NCBI RefSeq assembly: GCF_001039355.2
Contig: NW_019776107.1
Coordinates: 1-64,000 of the forward strand
Direction: 5' to 3'
DNA length: 64,000 nucleotides
From: Lingula anatina
Taxonomy: Eukaryota > Brachiopoda > Lingulata > Lingulida > Lingulidae
Made by a program: the position numbers and the translations under genes. Positions 46,842-57,690 of the stretch are shown piece by piece. The notes beneath the pieces are model-generated. The model saw only the letters and a list, made by a program, of their open reading frames with translations, was not told where the DNA came from and did not search any database. Numbering within the stretch: the first letter of the stretch is position 1; every line of letters starts with the position of its first letter.

Positions 46842-48783
46842 GAAGAGTCACCTTAGTCTGGCATGTCTATCTACCTAGCTATAACAGGTTACCGTGAACT
46901 ATAAACATAATTAACTTTACTCAATCACACTTTTAGCTAGAATTAATCATCTTTGTGTTAGTTGATCTTGCGCAGAAGTTTATTAGAATGTATTTCTGAA
47001 AAACAAGTTGGGGAAATTCGCTAGTTCACTATAGACACCAAACAACTATCACTTTTACTTTAAAGCACCGTTTTTTATATTTTGATAAAGTTCGCTACAG
47101 TATTGATGTCTATTTAATCTTTTCCAGAAGCAATGTAAATTAGAACACTATGACTGATGGTGGGGCATTCATTCTAATAGGTTATGTAAACTTTCATCAC
47201 ATGCTGGTTATTTCGGTAACAAAAGTCCGAAAATTCTACAATTTGCACAGCTCTAGTCGTCGACTAACCCCAAGCACAATTTAGAATTTTAATTAATAAA
47301 ATTAATTACATTAATTAAATTTAATTAATTTAATTAAATTTTAATTTATTAATTGATTATATTAAAACCGCTAAATGTAGTTAAAATGGAGTAAGAAGTG
47401 TTTTGGTTATTTGTAAAAAAAAGTTTTCAAAACATTATATAATGCTTTTCCAAAATATTATAGAAACACTAAAAAATTACAGAAGATAACGTTATCATAA
47501 AGTTTTGAAGAATCAGCCTTCGAATCTTTCGACAAATATTATAACGTCATCATAATGCTATTTTGTTAACTGGGGCATTTTTTGCATGGAGTAAAAATTT
47601 CTCATAACTTCACCATAATATTATCATAATATTATAAAAAGTCACTTTGCCTGCTGGGAGGGGTTCATGCACAGAAATAACTTCAGTGCTCTGATGGAAT
47701 GGGCGGGACCAGTTTACATACTGAAGGTGCTACCTAAGATGATTATTTCCCTTGGAGGGACATTTTTACCTATAGTAATTAATACTGAGACCTGACTTTC
47801 CTTTTCAGGCCTCTGGTGGAAATGGCGGAATGCCGTTCACGTACGTCAGACTGGACGACGGCGCCATCATGACCAGGCTAAAAGCCTGGAAGGACGATTG
47901 GCGTATCCGTGGAGTGGAGATGTGGATGAGCGACGGGAAGTCTCACCTTGTTGGGAAGCGTTCTGGATCTTCAAGCGAGTTTCGCTTGAACACCGGCGAG
48001 AAGCTGACCAAACTCAACATCCAAGCCAGCGGAGAGACCAGCTCAGGCGGGAATCATCGTCTAGGCGCCATCTGGTTGCAGACGGACAAAGGGCGCGACT
48101 GGGGAATCTTCTCGAGCTGGTTGGAAGAGGACGGCCGTTACTGTCCGGATGTGGGCTCTGGCATTGTCTGCGGAATGTTCGGTGCCGGAGGCGAGGACGT
48201 CGACAGTCTGGGGTTCGCTATACTGCATCCAATTAAGCAGGCACGCTTGGTGGACGTCACCTACCCAAATCTGGACACGGAAATTGTCGCCTCGGTTCCG
48301 GAAACCGTCGTCCAGCAGAGTATCACCAATGAGTCGTCCGTAGAACAGACCTACACCGTGAAGGGTTCCCGATCCGTCACCATTACGCGACAGTGGAGCA
48401 TTACCACGGCTTTGGAGCACTCTTTGCAGACAACGGTCTCTGGTGGTATCCCAGGGGTGGAAGGTGTAAAGGCCAGTTCAACCTGGAAGGTCACCGCGAT
48501 TGCCTCATACGGTAGGTCCACAACGACAACGGAACAGCGCACGTGGGAATGGCCGATCAAGTGCCCCCCAAACCGCCTTTTGTATGCCACAGGTACCATG
48601 TACGCCGACTCTATAGACACGGAGTACAAAGCCAACATGCAGATCGACCTTCAGAACGGCAATAGCTACAAGTACAGCGTGGAGGGGATCTACGGCGGCA
48701 TGAATGCTCGCAGTGGGTCAGTCAAGATTGAGGACCTGGGCCCTGCACTTAAGCAGTTAACACTGGGAACGTCACGATTTTAG
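43856..48783 (+). CDS. Jacalin-like/aerolysin-like pore-forming protein, copy 4 (long intron, altered C-terminus)
   Basis: Exons 43856-43912 and 47809-48783, phase 0, 343 residues, separated by a 3.9-kb intron filled with mobile elements. Copy 3's intron is about 1.1 kb. The first-exon peptide is identical to copy 3. A Thr-to-Met change gives GGNGGMPFTYV at the glycine loop. It shares RYCPDVGSG and the C-terminal 1-base deletion with copy 3, ending LGTSRF. The aerolysin hairpin region reads SGGIPGVEGVKAS, where copies 1, 2 and 5 have ADVEAS, and the preceding strand has LEHSLQ in place of LEFSLQ. This makes it the most changed copy in the probable membrane-inserting segment. Correct splicing over the long intron cannot be confirmed from sequence. 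Confidence 0.88.
44292..44645. mobile_element. Left part of the intronic MITE in copy 4
   Basis: Collinear with 38204-38560 in copy 3 (ACGTTGGATT, CAGTTGTTAGACAACTTTCT, GCGTTTGACGGCAAAA). The end motif TGCCTGCTG is found 3 kb later at about 47648, so later sequence was inserted into this element. Confidence 0.65.
45322..46755. mobile_element. ~1.4-kb DNA element with TACACTGTAAAAACAG terminal inverted repeats
   Basis: The first 24 bases (TACACTGTAAAAACAGTG...) recur inverted and identical at the end (46732-46755). The left 580 bases match 523-1065. No transposase frame is visible. Confidence 0.7.
45905..47640. repeat. ~1.7-kb imperfect fold-back in intron of copy 4
   Basis: The left arm (about 45905-46505) and right arm (about 46855-47640) are inverted relatives. 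Examples are CTTGGGGTTAGTCG / CGACTAACCCCAAG, AAATAACCAGCATG / CATGCTGGTTATTT and AACTTGTTTTTCAGAAATA with its complement. GT (46518-46563) and TA (46796-46838) microsatellites lie in the loop. It overlaps the terminal repeat pair at 45322-46755 instead of nesting within it. Confidence 0.75.
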
Positions 48784-49296
48784 GGAAGGTGACGGCACCA
48801 TGTAATTGCTCATGTGATGCCATGTGTTGTCATGTAATGTTATGTAGCATCTCAAAACTACAACTCACGCCTTTTTACTTAGCACCGTCTAAACACTTGC
48901 ACGTGTTCCCTGGCAACTATTCGGATAGTTGTTGAAATCGGGATAAGAGACTGTTAGTTCGAATGTGGCATTTTTGTTTTTTATTCTTTGTTAATTACAA
49001 TTCACGCACGTGTATGTACTTCTTTATTTGAGATGTAAACACCAAAATGCATTATGAACTTGTGGTATGAAATGTAGAATTTATAGCATTTTGATGTCTG
49101 GCGTAACCTTGTTTTTAATAAGACCGTGCTGACAAAATAAGCAAAGCCACTATTAAAAGAATTCAATTTGCATGTTATCACTTATTGTGGCTAGTTAAGA
49201 TACTTTGTTTGTTTACACTTAATTTTGTAAGAAAACAAAAAGTTACATATATACTCTTTGAGGAAATGTTTGGTTGAATTTCAACAATTGCATGTT

Positions 49297-49474
49297 ATCA
49301 TTATTAGCGATTCATGTTGATTCACCGTATAGATCTTGGTAATAATAGAACTATAAATATTTTGATGCATCTAGAAAGATCTACATAATAGTTGTTGAAT
49401 ACAGTCCGAGCTTTTGGCCCCTGGGCCTTCTTCAGGGAATATGAACAAAAAGTAAAAAAACATCATTATTAGCG
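49297..49474 (+). mobile_element. Retrotransposed fragment with 13-bp target duplication
   Basis: ATCATTATTAGCG flanks the insert at 49297-49309 and 49462-49474. The single-copy site is seen in the flank of copy 2 (about 35738-35750). The 152-base insert ends in an A-rich tail (AAAAAGTAAAAAAAC) and carries CTTTTGGCCCCTGGGCCTTC near its 3' end. Long duplication plus A-rich tail indicates LINE-type retrotransposition of a SINE or truncated LINE. Confidence 0.75.
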
Positions 49475-49552
49475 TAACGCTCTGTCGTGAAAGTGCTTGC
49501 ATATTTTTTCTGTAAACATCGATCTCTTCGTGCCCACTCTCCAAGCGTTTCT

Positions 49553-49558
49553 AATAAA
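49553..49558 (+). terminator. Conserved poly(A) signal of copy 4
   Basis: AATAAA in the same context as copies 1 and 2. It lies about 770 bases after the stop because of the retrotransposed insert upstream. Confidence 0.55.
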
Positions 49559-49655
49559 GTTCATGTGCTTTTCCATACCCATTCTCCTGTCTAGGCAAAC
49601 TGAAATTATCAATAACATTTTGTTAGCACTACCAAGGCGGGGTCAAGTAACACCT

Positions 49656-49804
49656 GGGCCCCGTATCTCGAAAGCATCGCGTATTGCGAATAGCTATATC
49701 AAATAGAGGCTACAATGTATTATATGGGAGGAGTATGGGCGAGTTATGGAATCGAGACGCTTGCGCAGGGTCGCAATGCGCGATGCTTTCGAGATACGGG
49801 GCCC
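49656..49804. mobile_element. 149-bp MITE with ~33-bp terminal inverted repeats
   Basis: Begins GGGCCCCGTATCTCGAAAGC and ends with its complement. The uninterrupted host sequence ACACCTGGTCCGTCCCACG is present after copy 2 (about 35941). The site implies a CTG duplication, or a 1-base overlap because the ends are palindromic. A 3-bp duplication with GGSCC ends suggests a PIF/Harbinger-like origin. Confidence 0.82.
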
Positions 49805-50467
49805 TGGTCCGTCCCACGCATTTTAGTGCATGCTTTCATTTGTGTATTTCATAATATGACGAGTTTTGAGCCTTCCCACAAAAGACTAATGAATTTGTTT
49901 TGCACACTGCTGGTATACTCTAAAATTTCCAGAATGATGCATTCAAGTTCTAAAAAAAACCCGCACTGCCAACGGATCAGAACCAAAATAAATCTGACCG
50001 TCATTTGTCACACCTTTATGGACCTATGCACGTAATTCAAAGGCAAATTCACCCACCTGTCCTTCGTGTTGTCAGTCTGTGCAAATAAAAAAGCCTGTCC
50101 CGCATTAGGTATATTTGAATCTTCCTAAAACAATCAAACGATTGCATACTGCGCTTTTTATATTTAAATTTAATTAAACAAAAAATATCAAAGACCCATG
50201 AGGCAGGGTAAAGCTTTAACTCACACTATTCGGAGACTTTTCGTAATTTTCTGGTTATTTTTTTATTCACTTATTATTTTACTCATGTTCAGCCTCATAG
50301 TCATTCACCTGTTATTGACCTGTCAAATGCTGCAGTTGCGATTTGGTCTCTAGACAACGCATTCAACAAACGCAATGATGAAAAATTGGCGAGAAGACTA
50401 TTGAACGTATTATCAAAATACTCCTCAGTGTTTCCCTTCCTCAGTACCACAAAATCTCAGATGCAAA

Positions 50468-50642
50468 GGCAGCTGTCCAGAGGGGAATGAATCCGTGCTG
50501 CAATAGATCTGAGCAGGAAAACAAAATATGAGGATATCCATGCTGAATTTATGGAAAAAGACAAACATGGCAACGGTGTGATCAGTTTGGATGAATTTGA
50601 CACAAGGACGTTTTTGAAAATGGCAAAAATCACTTTCCGTTA
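50468..50642 (+). pseudogene. Decayed last exon of the Cys-rich EF-hand gene (copy 1)
   Basis: Aligns with exon 53741-53894. The codon equivalent to Tyr in RDEYIRAA is TGA here. The downstream frame still gives EDIHAEFMEKD and a complete EF-hand loop DKHGNGVISLDE, then a longer tail to a stop at 50642. No upstream exons accompany it, and its 5' side is joined directly to aerolysin-array flank. Confidence 0.8.
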
Positions 50643-51399
50643 ATAATAATGTATTGGTTTCACGTAGGTCTTTAAAAAGCACCAGTAAATGCTTTCATTA
50701 TTATTGAAAGAAAAACTTATTTGATTTTTAAAACATATGTCTGACAGTACCAAAGTATGCTGGTTGGGGTTTAGTTTCCATTCCCAGTACAAAAACATAT
50801 AATTACATTTTAATTGCCATTTGTCGTAAAAGTGGTTTGATAAAGAGTTGATCATTCAGAGAAGGATCAATTCATAGGCATAGATAAGATGAGCCTTCAG
50901 CAACATAACGTAACGGCCAAAAACTCAGAAAAACTAGACTATCCTACAGCTGTGCCATACACTTATGAAAAACTGTGTAATTGCAATATACAAATGATGA
51001 ACTGCGCCATTTCCACGTTTGAAAACCTCCAGTAAAATACTTGAATAAATTGTTCTTTTTAATTATTAGAGATCGAATTTTATTTTAGTAGGCCTTTAAA
51101 TGTCAATTTCCACAACATTTACCAACACTGGTTAGAATTAAGCGTTAAACTGCAAATCACTTTTTATGAACGGGTCCCCCACCCACGCCACATATCGCAC
51201 TATTTTCACAGATGGTATGTGTATTATTTGTAAAACACATTCCCTCCGTCTCATAATTAGAATAGCTTGAGGACAGAAAAAAAAAACATGCCACTCTGTT
51301 TTCAATTTAAATATGAGGATCCATCTTCTAAACACCCTTGGCCTGTTGCTTTTGTACCAATATCTGCCAATTCTCTGTCTGATTGGCTGTTTACCCCAA

Positions 51400-51452
51400 T
51401 AAACGTGTCACTTAATGCTGACTGAAACATTGCATCAGATGCAACTGTCAAG
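51400..51452 (+). other. Probable 5' untranslated exon of the EF-hand gene
   Basis: Ends CAACTGTCAAG followed by a GTAAGG donor. A close copy with the same donor ends at 55074, upstream of the second decayed copy. The 5' limit is not determined. Confidence 0.5.
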
Positions 51453-51539
51453 GTAAGGTGATGAGATCTTTCTAGTGTGCTACGTTACTTAAACTTAGCA
51501 TAAAACGTAGCGTAATTTATTTTATTCTCTAATGGCTAT

Positions 51540-51965
51540 CATTACATCATACCAGTAGTGTGTTATCATGTATTCTGCTATAGTATGTTACCTCACGTAT
51601 GTTATCCGCTATATATAGTATGTTGTTATGTTTCGTATTGTTCTTAAAGCATCTGCTAAAGTAAGTTAATATGTTTTCTGTATATGTTTATGTATATGTA
51701 TATGTTTCCTGTATAGTAGGTTGTTATGTTGCTTATTATAGTGTGTTGCCATGTTTTCTTTAATATTACGCGTGATGTCTCCTGTTACAGTATATAGTTA
51801 TGTTTTCCCTAATACTGTAGTATGCTATCATATTTTGTTTTTTAAACAGTTATGGTTATGTTTTCTGTTATGATATGCTGTCATGATTTGTCATATTGTG
51901 CAGGAATGTTTTCTGTTAGGGTATGCTGTATTCTATGCTAGTATATTTTCTGCTGTCGGTATGCT
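51540..51965 (+). repeat. Degenerate minisatellite in intron 1 of the EF-hand gene
   Basis: Loose 25-35-base repeats of the type AGTATGTTGTTATGTTTTCTG occur more than ten times. This is low-information sequence with no coding potential. Confidence 0.65.
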
Positions 51966-52065
51966 ATTCTTTCAGGAAATCACAATACTATTACACATTC
52001 AAACTACTACTTGAGACAGTGACTTTTAAATAAATGACTACATATATAAATGTTTATTTTAGAAA

Positions 52066-52753
52066 ATGTTTATTGGATTTGTCACAATCGCAGTTACTGC
52101 GTATTTGTGCGTCGTGGTTAGAAGAGTGGACGCTGTATGCTGCTATCCAATCATTGGTGGCTATTGCGGGGACTGTAGTTATGTAAGTTGTACTTAGAGA
52201 CTGAAAATAGCAATGGAATGTACGCTTTCGCTAGGGTAAACATAAACACAAAACACACTTTTGCTATCTAGAATTTTTTTTTAAAGGATATCCCGAGAAA
52301 TAACGTTGGTACTCAGGAACCGGGGTAGTAAAGGACGTAGAGCTTTATTTTAAAATAAAACGGCATTTAAAAACCACCTGCATATTAACACTGGAACAAA
52401 CTGGAAACATAGTAATTGAAAATGAGCACCTTTCCTTTCAATTGGATTTTCAAGTAGCTTTATTTCAGTTTATTTCCTTGGATAAGAAAATGCGGGGTTG
52501 ATAATTTGTCCTTTGGCTTCAGTCATATTGGAGTTGTGGAAAAGGAAGATGTGATTCACTGATGTGCAACTGTGAAGGAGGGTGCAGGTCTGGTTGCTCA
52601 AAAATAAGGGTTTATGGAATTAGGGGGTAAGAAAGAAATCTTTTTCTAAGTCTTAATGCGTTTAATTTGTAAGCATTATTAACAATGTATTTAAGAGAAT
52701 AAATATGAATCGTAATAGTGGTAATTTCACAACTTCTTTGAAAGTGTAAATGT

Positions 52754-52808
<55 letters not shown>

Positions 52809-53894
52809 TATTCAACAGATAATGTGAAAAACAGTTCATATTTATTATTGAGAGCCACATCTTTCATATTTGTTGAGCTAAGGAAAGAGGTCAAAAGAAT
52901 TGGTACAATGCACAGTCAAATGGCAGCCAAATTATCTTTATTATTTTTGCATCCCCCCAAAAAAAAATAATAAATAAATAAATAAACATTAGAATAATAA
53001 AATGTTAAAATGAATAGGAGAATTACCAAATTGCATCGTTTTGCTTCTACGGAAAATGAAATTTGAACGGATAGTTTCTGTTTTCTTTCTGTGATATTAA
53101 CATCCTTTGGCAGTCTCATCTGATTGAGCATGCGATCCCTTGCGTAGCTACTATATATCCATACATGGATGTGAAAGTGATGATTAGGTAATTGGCAAAC
53201 AACACAACGTCATTTATAGGGATATATAAACTGGAGGGGTGCATAAATAGGGCAATTTACGACCAAACGATTGACGGTTTTCGTTGATGGATGATATTTA
53301 TATACTTTACACGCTGTGTATATGTAACGAATATATATATTATCAAGGAGCCACTGCGATTGTACACGTGGAAAGAAGAGGTCTGCGGGTGTAGATATGG
53401 ATTACAGCATTGACGCTAGTGTAGTATTCAGTAACACTGATACAGACAGGTAAGTCATGTAGTTAAATTGTTGTAAAAGAAGCGTTAAATGTTTGGACCA
53501 GTAGTCCTCTACAATCATGGGTCTATACACATACTCTTACATATTGTCAGATAGGGGTTATTTTAAAAGGATTTAACTTCACATTGAAACAACTCCGGCC
53601 ACGTTTATTTATTTTTGTTAAATTGGATTAAGCATGAAATGAAAGTGTAAAAGCAAGCTATTAAAAACATGTGAGGTATGCCTACATAATTCAGTAGAAC
53701 TGCGTAGACAGCTGATTTTGGTTTCAAACCATATTATTAGAAATGAGCACCTGTCCAGAGATGAATACATTCGTGCTGCAATGAACCTGAACAGGAACAC
53801 AAGATCTGAGGACATCCATGCTGAATTTATGGAAAAAGACAAAAACGGCAACGACATGATCAGTTTGGATGAATTTGACACAAAAAAGGAATGA
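52066..53894 (+). CDS. Small secreted cysteine-rich protein with two EF-hands
   Basis: Four proposed coding exons: 52066-52182, 52523-52626, 53348-53449 and 53741-53894 (phases 0-2-2), giving 158 residues. Residues 1-23 form a signal peptide ending RRVDA. A block with 12 cysteines follows (VCCYPIIGGYCGDC, SCGKGRC, CNCEGGC, HCDC), then a dibasic GKKR and a helical region with two EF-hand loops. Loop 1 is DTDRNEHLSRDE, split by the last intron, and loop 2 is DKNGNDMISLDE. Both have acidic or Asn ligands at positions 1, 3 and 5 and Glu at 12, so calcium binding is expected. Small Cys-rich/EF-hand secreted proteins of this layout occur in marine invertebrates, but their function is not established as far as I know. 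The acceptor of exon 3 could be 53351 instead. Both choices keep the frame. Confidence 0.8.
52757..52806. repeat. (TA)n microsatellite
   Basis: About 25 TA units in the second coding intron of the EF-hand gene. Confidence 0.9.
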
Positions 53895-55260
53895 AAGGGG
53901 CAAAAATTATTTCCGTAAATTATCATGTGTTGTCATCATGGAGGCCTACAAAGAAAAAACAATCGAATTTGAAAGTGTCTGCAAATGTTTTTTCCCCTCA
54001 ATGATACTTTGAAATAAAAGCCTGATGAATATTTACACTTTTAGTCTGACAGTACAGTAAAATGCTGGTAGACAGTTAGTTTTTATCGCCTGTCTAAAAC
54101 CGTAAAACTTTTTTAAATTGTTATTTGCTGTGATAGTTTCAATGACAAAAGAGTGATTCATTCCAAAATGATGGTGATTGTAAAATATCTTTTTGGCATT
54201 TTACAAAATTCTTTTCTGAAATGATGATTGGACGACATCTACCATGAATCATTTTTATAAGATTACAGCTCCCGTTGAAGACGAAGTCACTGCATGGTTA
54301 TCGGTTCAAGAATATCTTTATACGTTGCTTATTTCGTTCAAGATATGTATTAGTTCAACCCCATTGACATTTGATATACTTTTTGAACTCTTACTGTATG
54401 GTGTATCAGAAAGATCGTGCTCTTCTCTTTAGACACATCCCCCTTATGACGTCATTTATGTCAACAGAAAAATGCAGAATGTGCGGATGAGTGCCAAGGC
54501 TAAAGGTGCCGATCACATATCTCGGCAACTGATATAGCCTTAAGATGCCCCAAACTACCCAGTATCACCAATTTTACTGTTTTAAATGTATAAACATTGT
54601 AAAATATATCTTTTAGGCATTTTAGACTATCCTTTTCTGAAATGATGAATGATACAGGGGTACAATGTAGCTGTATTTAGCGAGCTTCTCTGTGGATCGA
54701 ATCAGTTCAAAATACATTGACTGATAGTTTCAGTTGGAATGACCGTGTTATATTTGCGTAATTTGGGCCTGCTCGTTTATATTTCCAGTGTTTATCTATA
54801 GCACTCTTCAATTTAAAAAGTCAACAGTAATTACCCTTGGGTTTTAGGTTTGGTTTCCCTTGTAAAAATGGAGAGGATTAGATTAATTTGAGAACAGAAA
54901 AAAAATCATTTTTATTTTTCCGTTTAGACACAGTAACCAAGCTCCTAAATATGTTTTTGCTTTGGAACCGCCATCTGCCAATACTCGATCTGATTGACCA
55001 ACAATCTCCTTAAACGTGGCATTTTAATAGTAAAAACTATTAATTGAGATATTTCATGAGACGCAACCGCCAAGGTAAGGCGCTAATGTCTCTGAAATAT
55101 TTAACTTAGATCGAAACTGTTATGGCCATTCTGGATTATAATGATAAAAATCATTAAATAAAAGTGTCCAAGCAAATGATCAAGTACATATATATAAGGC
55201 ATGACTACATTATTCACTTGAACTGAACAGCTGATTTTGATCACAAACCATATTATTACA
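53895..55260. other. Spacer after the EF-hand gene, with duplicated 5' exon
   Basis: Contains a second copy of the 5' untranslated exon (ending at 55074, CGCAACCGCCAAG then GTAAGG). The sequence before the next EF-hand exon copy matches 53640-53740. The signal-peptide and Cys-rich exons are not found here. Confidence 0.6.
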
Positions 55261-55261
55261 G

Positions 55262-55382
55262 AAATGAGCAGCTGTCCTGAGATGAATATATTTGTGCTGC
55301 AATGGACCTGAACAGGAACACAAGATCTGAGGCCATCGATGCCGAATTGATGAAAAAGAAACCAAAATTGTGAAGACGTGAT
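55262..55382 (+). pseudogene. Decayed last exon of the EF-hand gene (copy 3)
   Basis: Follows an intact acceptor (TATTATTACAG). The frame meets TGA at the Arg of the LSRDE motif, and a deletion removes the second EF-hand loop. Downstream it joins sequence matching about 50985, so the deletion probably joined two duplicated segments. Confidence 0.75.
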
Positions 55383-55860
55383 TTGCAATATACAAACATT
55401 TCCCCGTCTGAAACCAATCATTAAAAAACATGAATTATTATTTTTTTAATTATAAGATAACGGAATTTATTTTTAGCAGGCCTTTAAATGTCAATTTCCA
55501 CAAAATGTACCATCACAGGTTAGAAACGTTAAACTGCAAATTACTTTTCACGAACGGGTCCCGCATGTCAAAGAGCGCACTATTCACACAGATGGTGCAG
55601 TACTTTCTTTTCTTGCCCTCTGTATACTATTTTTAACACACATTTCATCCGTTATTTGTAACACACATTCCATCCGTCTTATAATTAGAATAGCTTGAAG
55701 ACAGAAAAAAACATGCCACTCTCTTTTCAATTAAAATATGTAGATCAATATCCTAATTCACTCTGTCAATACTATTAGAGGGTACCGGAGGAGAAGGATT
55801 GTGCCGGAAGTGACGTGTAGTGGTGTAAGACGTAAAGCAGAGTGGTGATTTTTAGCTGGA
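55383..55860. other. Duplicated spacer of the EF-hand block
   Basis: 55440-55745 matches 51060-51330 (AGGCCTTTAAATGTCAATTT, TTATAATTAGAATAGCTTGA). No gene is seen. Confidence 0.65.
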
Positions 55861-55879
55861 GGTAAATGGGAATGAAGAC

Positions 55880-57640
55880 GTGCATTATGCGACGATTTGT
55901 CGTAAAGGCACTTTTATTTTTTTCTTTGAATGTAGATCTCTTTGTGCCCACTCTCCAAGCGTTTCTAATAAAGTTTATGTGTTTTTCCATACCCATTCTC
56001 CTGTCTAGGCAAACTGAAATTATCAATAACAATTTGTTTGTACTATCAAGACTGGGTCAAGTAACACTTGGTCCATTCCACGCATTTTAGTGCATGCTTT
56101 CATTTGTGTATTTCATAATATGCCGAGTTTTGAGCCTTCCCACAAAAGACTAATGATTTTGTTTTGCACACTACTGGTACCCTCTTAACTTTCCAGAATG
56201 GTGTATTCAAGTTGTAAAAAAAATCACCGCACTGCCAACAGATCATAACCAAAATAAATCTGCCCGTCATTTGTCACACCTTTATGGATCTATGCACGTA
56301 ATTCAAAGGCAAATTCACCCACCTATCCTTTGTGTTGTCAGTCAGTGTAAAAGGTGCTTGGATTATTATAAATAAATAAGACTTTCTGATGAGTTTGTTG
56401 ACCGGAGATCTTAAAAAAATGATATAACAGCCAGTCACTAGGTATTTGGATCTTCCTAAAAGAAACAAACGATTACATACTGCGCCTTCTATATTTAATT
56501 AAACAGAAATGATCGTGAGTGTTTATGGGCTGCGAGTTGCAGTGCAACTATCTTTGTAATGTCATAGACCTATGAGGCAGCGTAAAGCTTGAACTCTCAA
56601 CTTTGCCTTTCCACAATACCTGTCTCCTGGCGACTATTCGGAGACTTTTCGATATTTCACCACATACCGTACTCCGCATTTTATTCATTTTGATGCATAT
56701 GCTTACATAAACAACTTTGAGGTTGTGATTCACAGTAATTCTTTTTATTTATTCATGCATTGATTTATCGTATTCGGTTTCAATTTTCTATTAATTTTTT
56801 TCTTCAGTTATTATTTTCCTTATATTCAACCTCATACTCATTTACATGTCGTTTACCTGCCAAATGCTGCAGTTGCGATTTGGTCTAAAGAAACGTTGCA
56901 ACGCATTCAACAAATGCAATGTTGAAAAAGTTGGCGAGAAGACGAGAAGTATCTGAGCTCTGTGAAACTGATAAACGCATCACTAAAATAGTCCTCGTTA
57001 CCACAAAATCTCAGTTGCAATGCTAACGAATAAAGAAAGATAAAGATATAAGGATGTTATCTTATTAAATCTTGTGTTCAATACTTTCACCACAACATGA
57101 AATGCACTAAGTGGTAGTACATGAAATGGTCTTCCAATAACCACAAAGTAGTTAAAAATAAACCTAGCATTTATGAAATCTGTAAAGAACTGTTAATACA
57201 ATATAAGGACAGGCCTCGATTATTTCCTAATCAATTGAACTGTGGGCTTGACAAGCCATATACTTGCAACACATCATTTTTGAAAACCTCATGTAACGTA
57301 GTTTCTTTCGTAAATCCCATTGCCATTGCATCTTTTTAAACGCATATTTGACATTGACATACACAATTTTATTCTAGGTCAGTGAAATGAAGACATTCAA
57401 AAGTCGGTCAATTGTATGCAGCACTCAATAGAAAGCTCAATAATAGCTTGAAAGTGTTTAAATTTGCATTTTTGTGAAAATGGCCGACAATGTTGGTATT
57501 GTATTCACTTTGACACACACACACACACACCAGGCTCGTACATTGTAGCCGTGGGGGGGGGGGGGGATGGTTCATTTCATGGTAAAAGGACCATTTTTTC
57601 AGAAAAAGAACCCCCCTTTTGAAAATTTCTGGCTACGGTC

Positions 57641-57690
<50 letters not shown>

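Larger units (their letters stand above)
48784..50467. other. 3' flank of copy 4
   Basis: The conserved flank is interrupted by two small insertions (49310-49461 and 49656-49804). It ends abruptly near 50467 within CAAAATCTCAGATGCAAAGG, where sequence of the EF-hand gene family begins. Confidence 0.75.
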
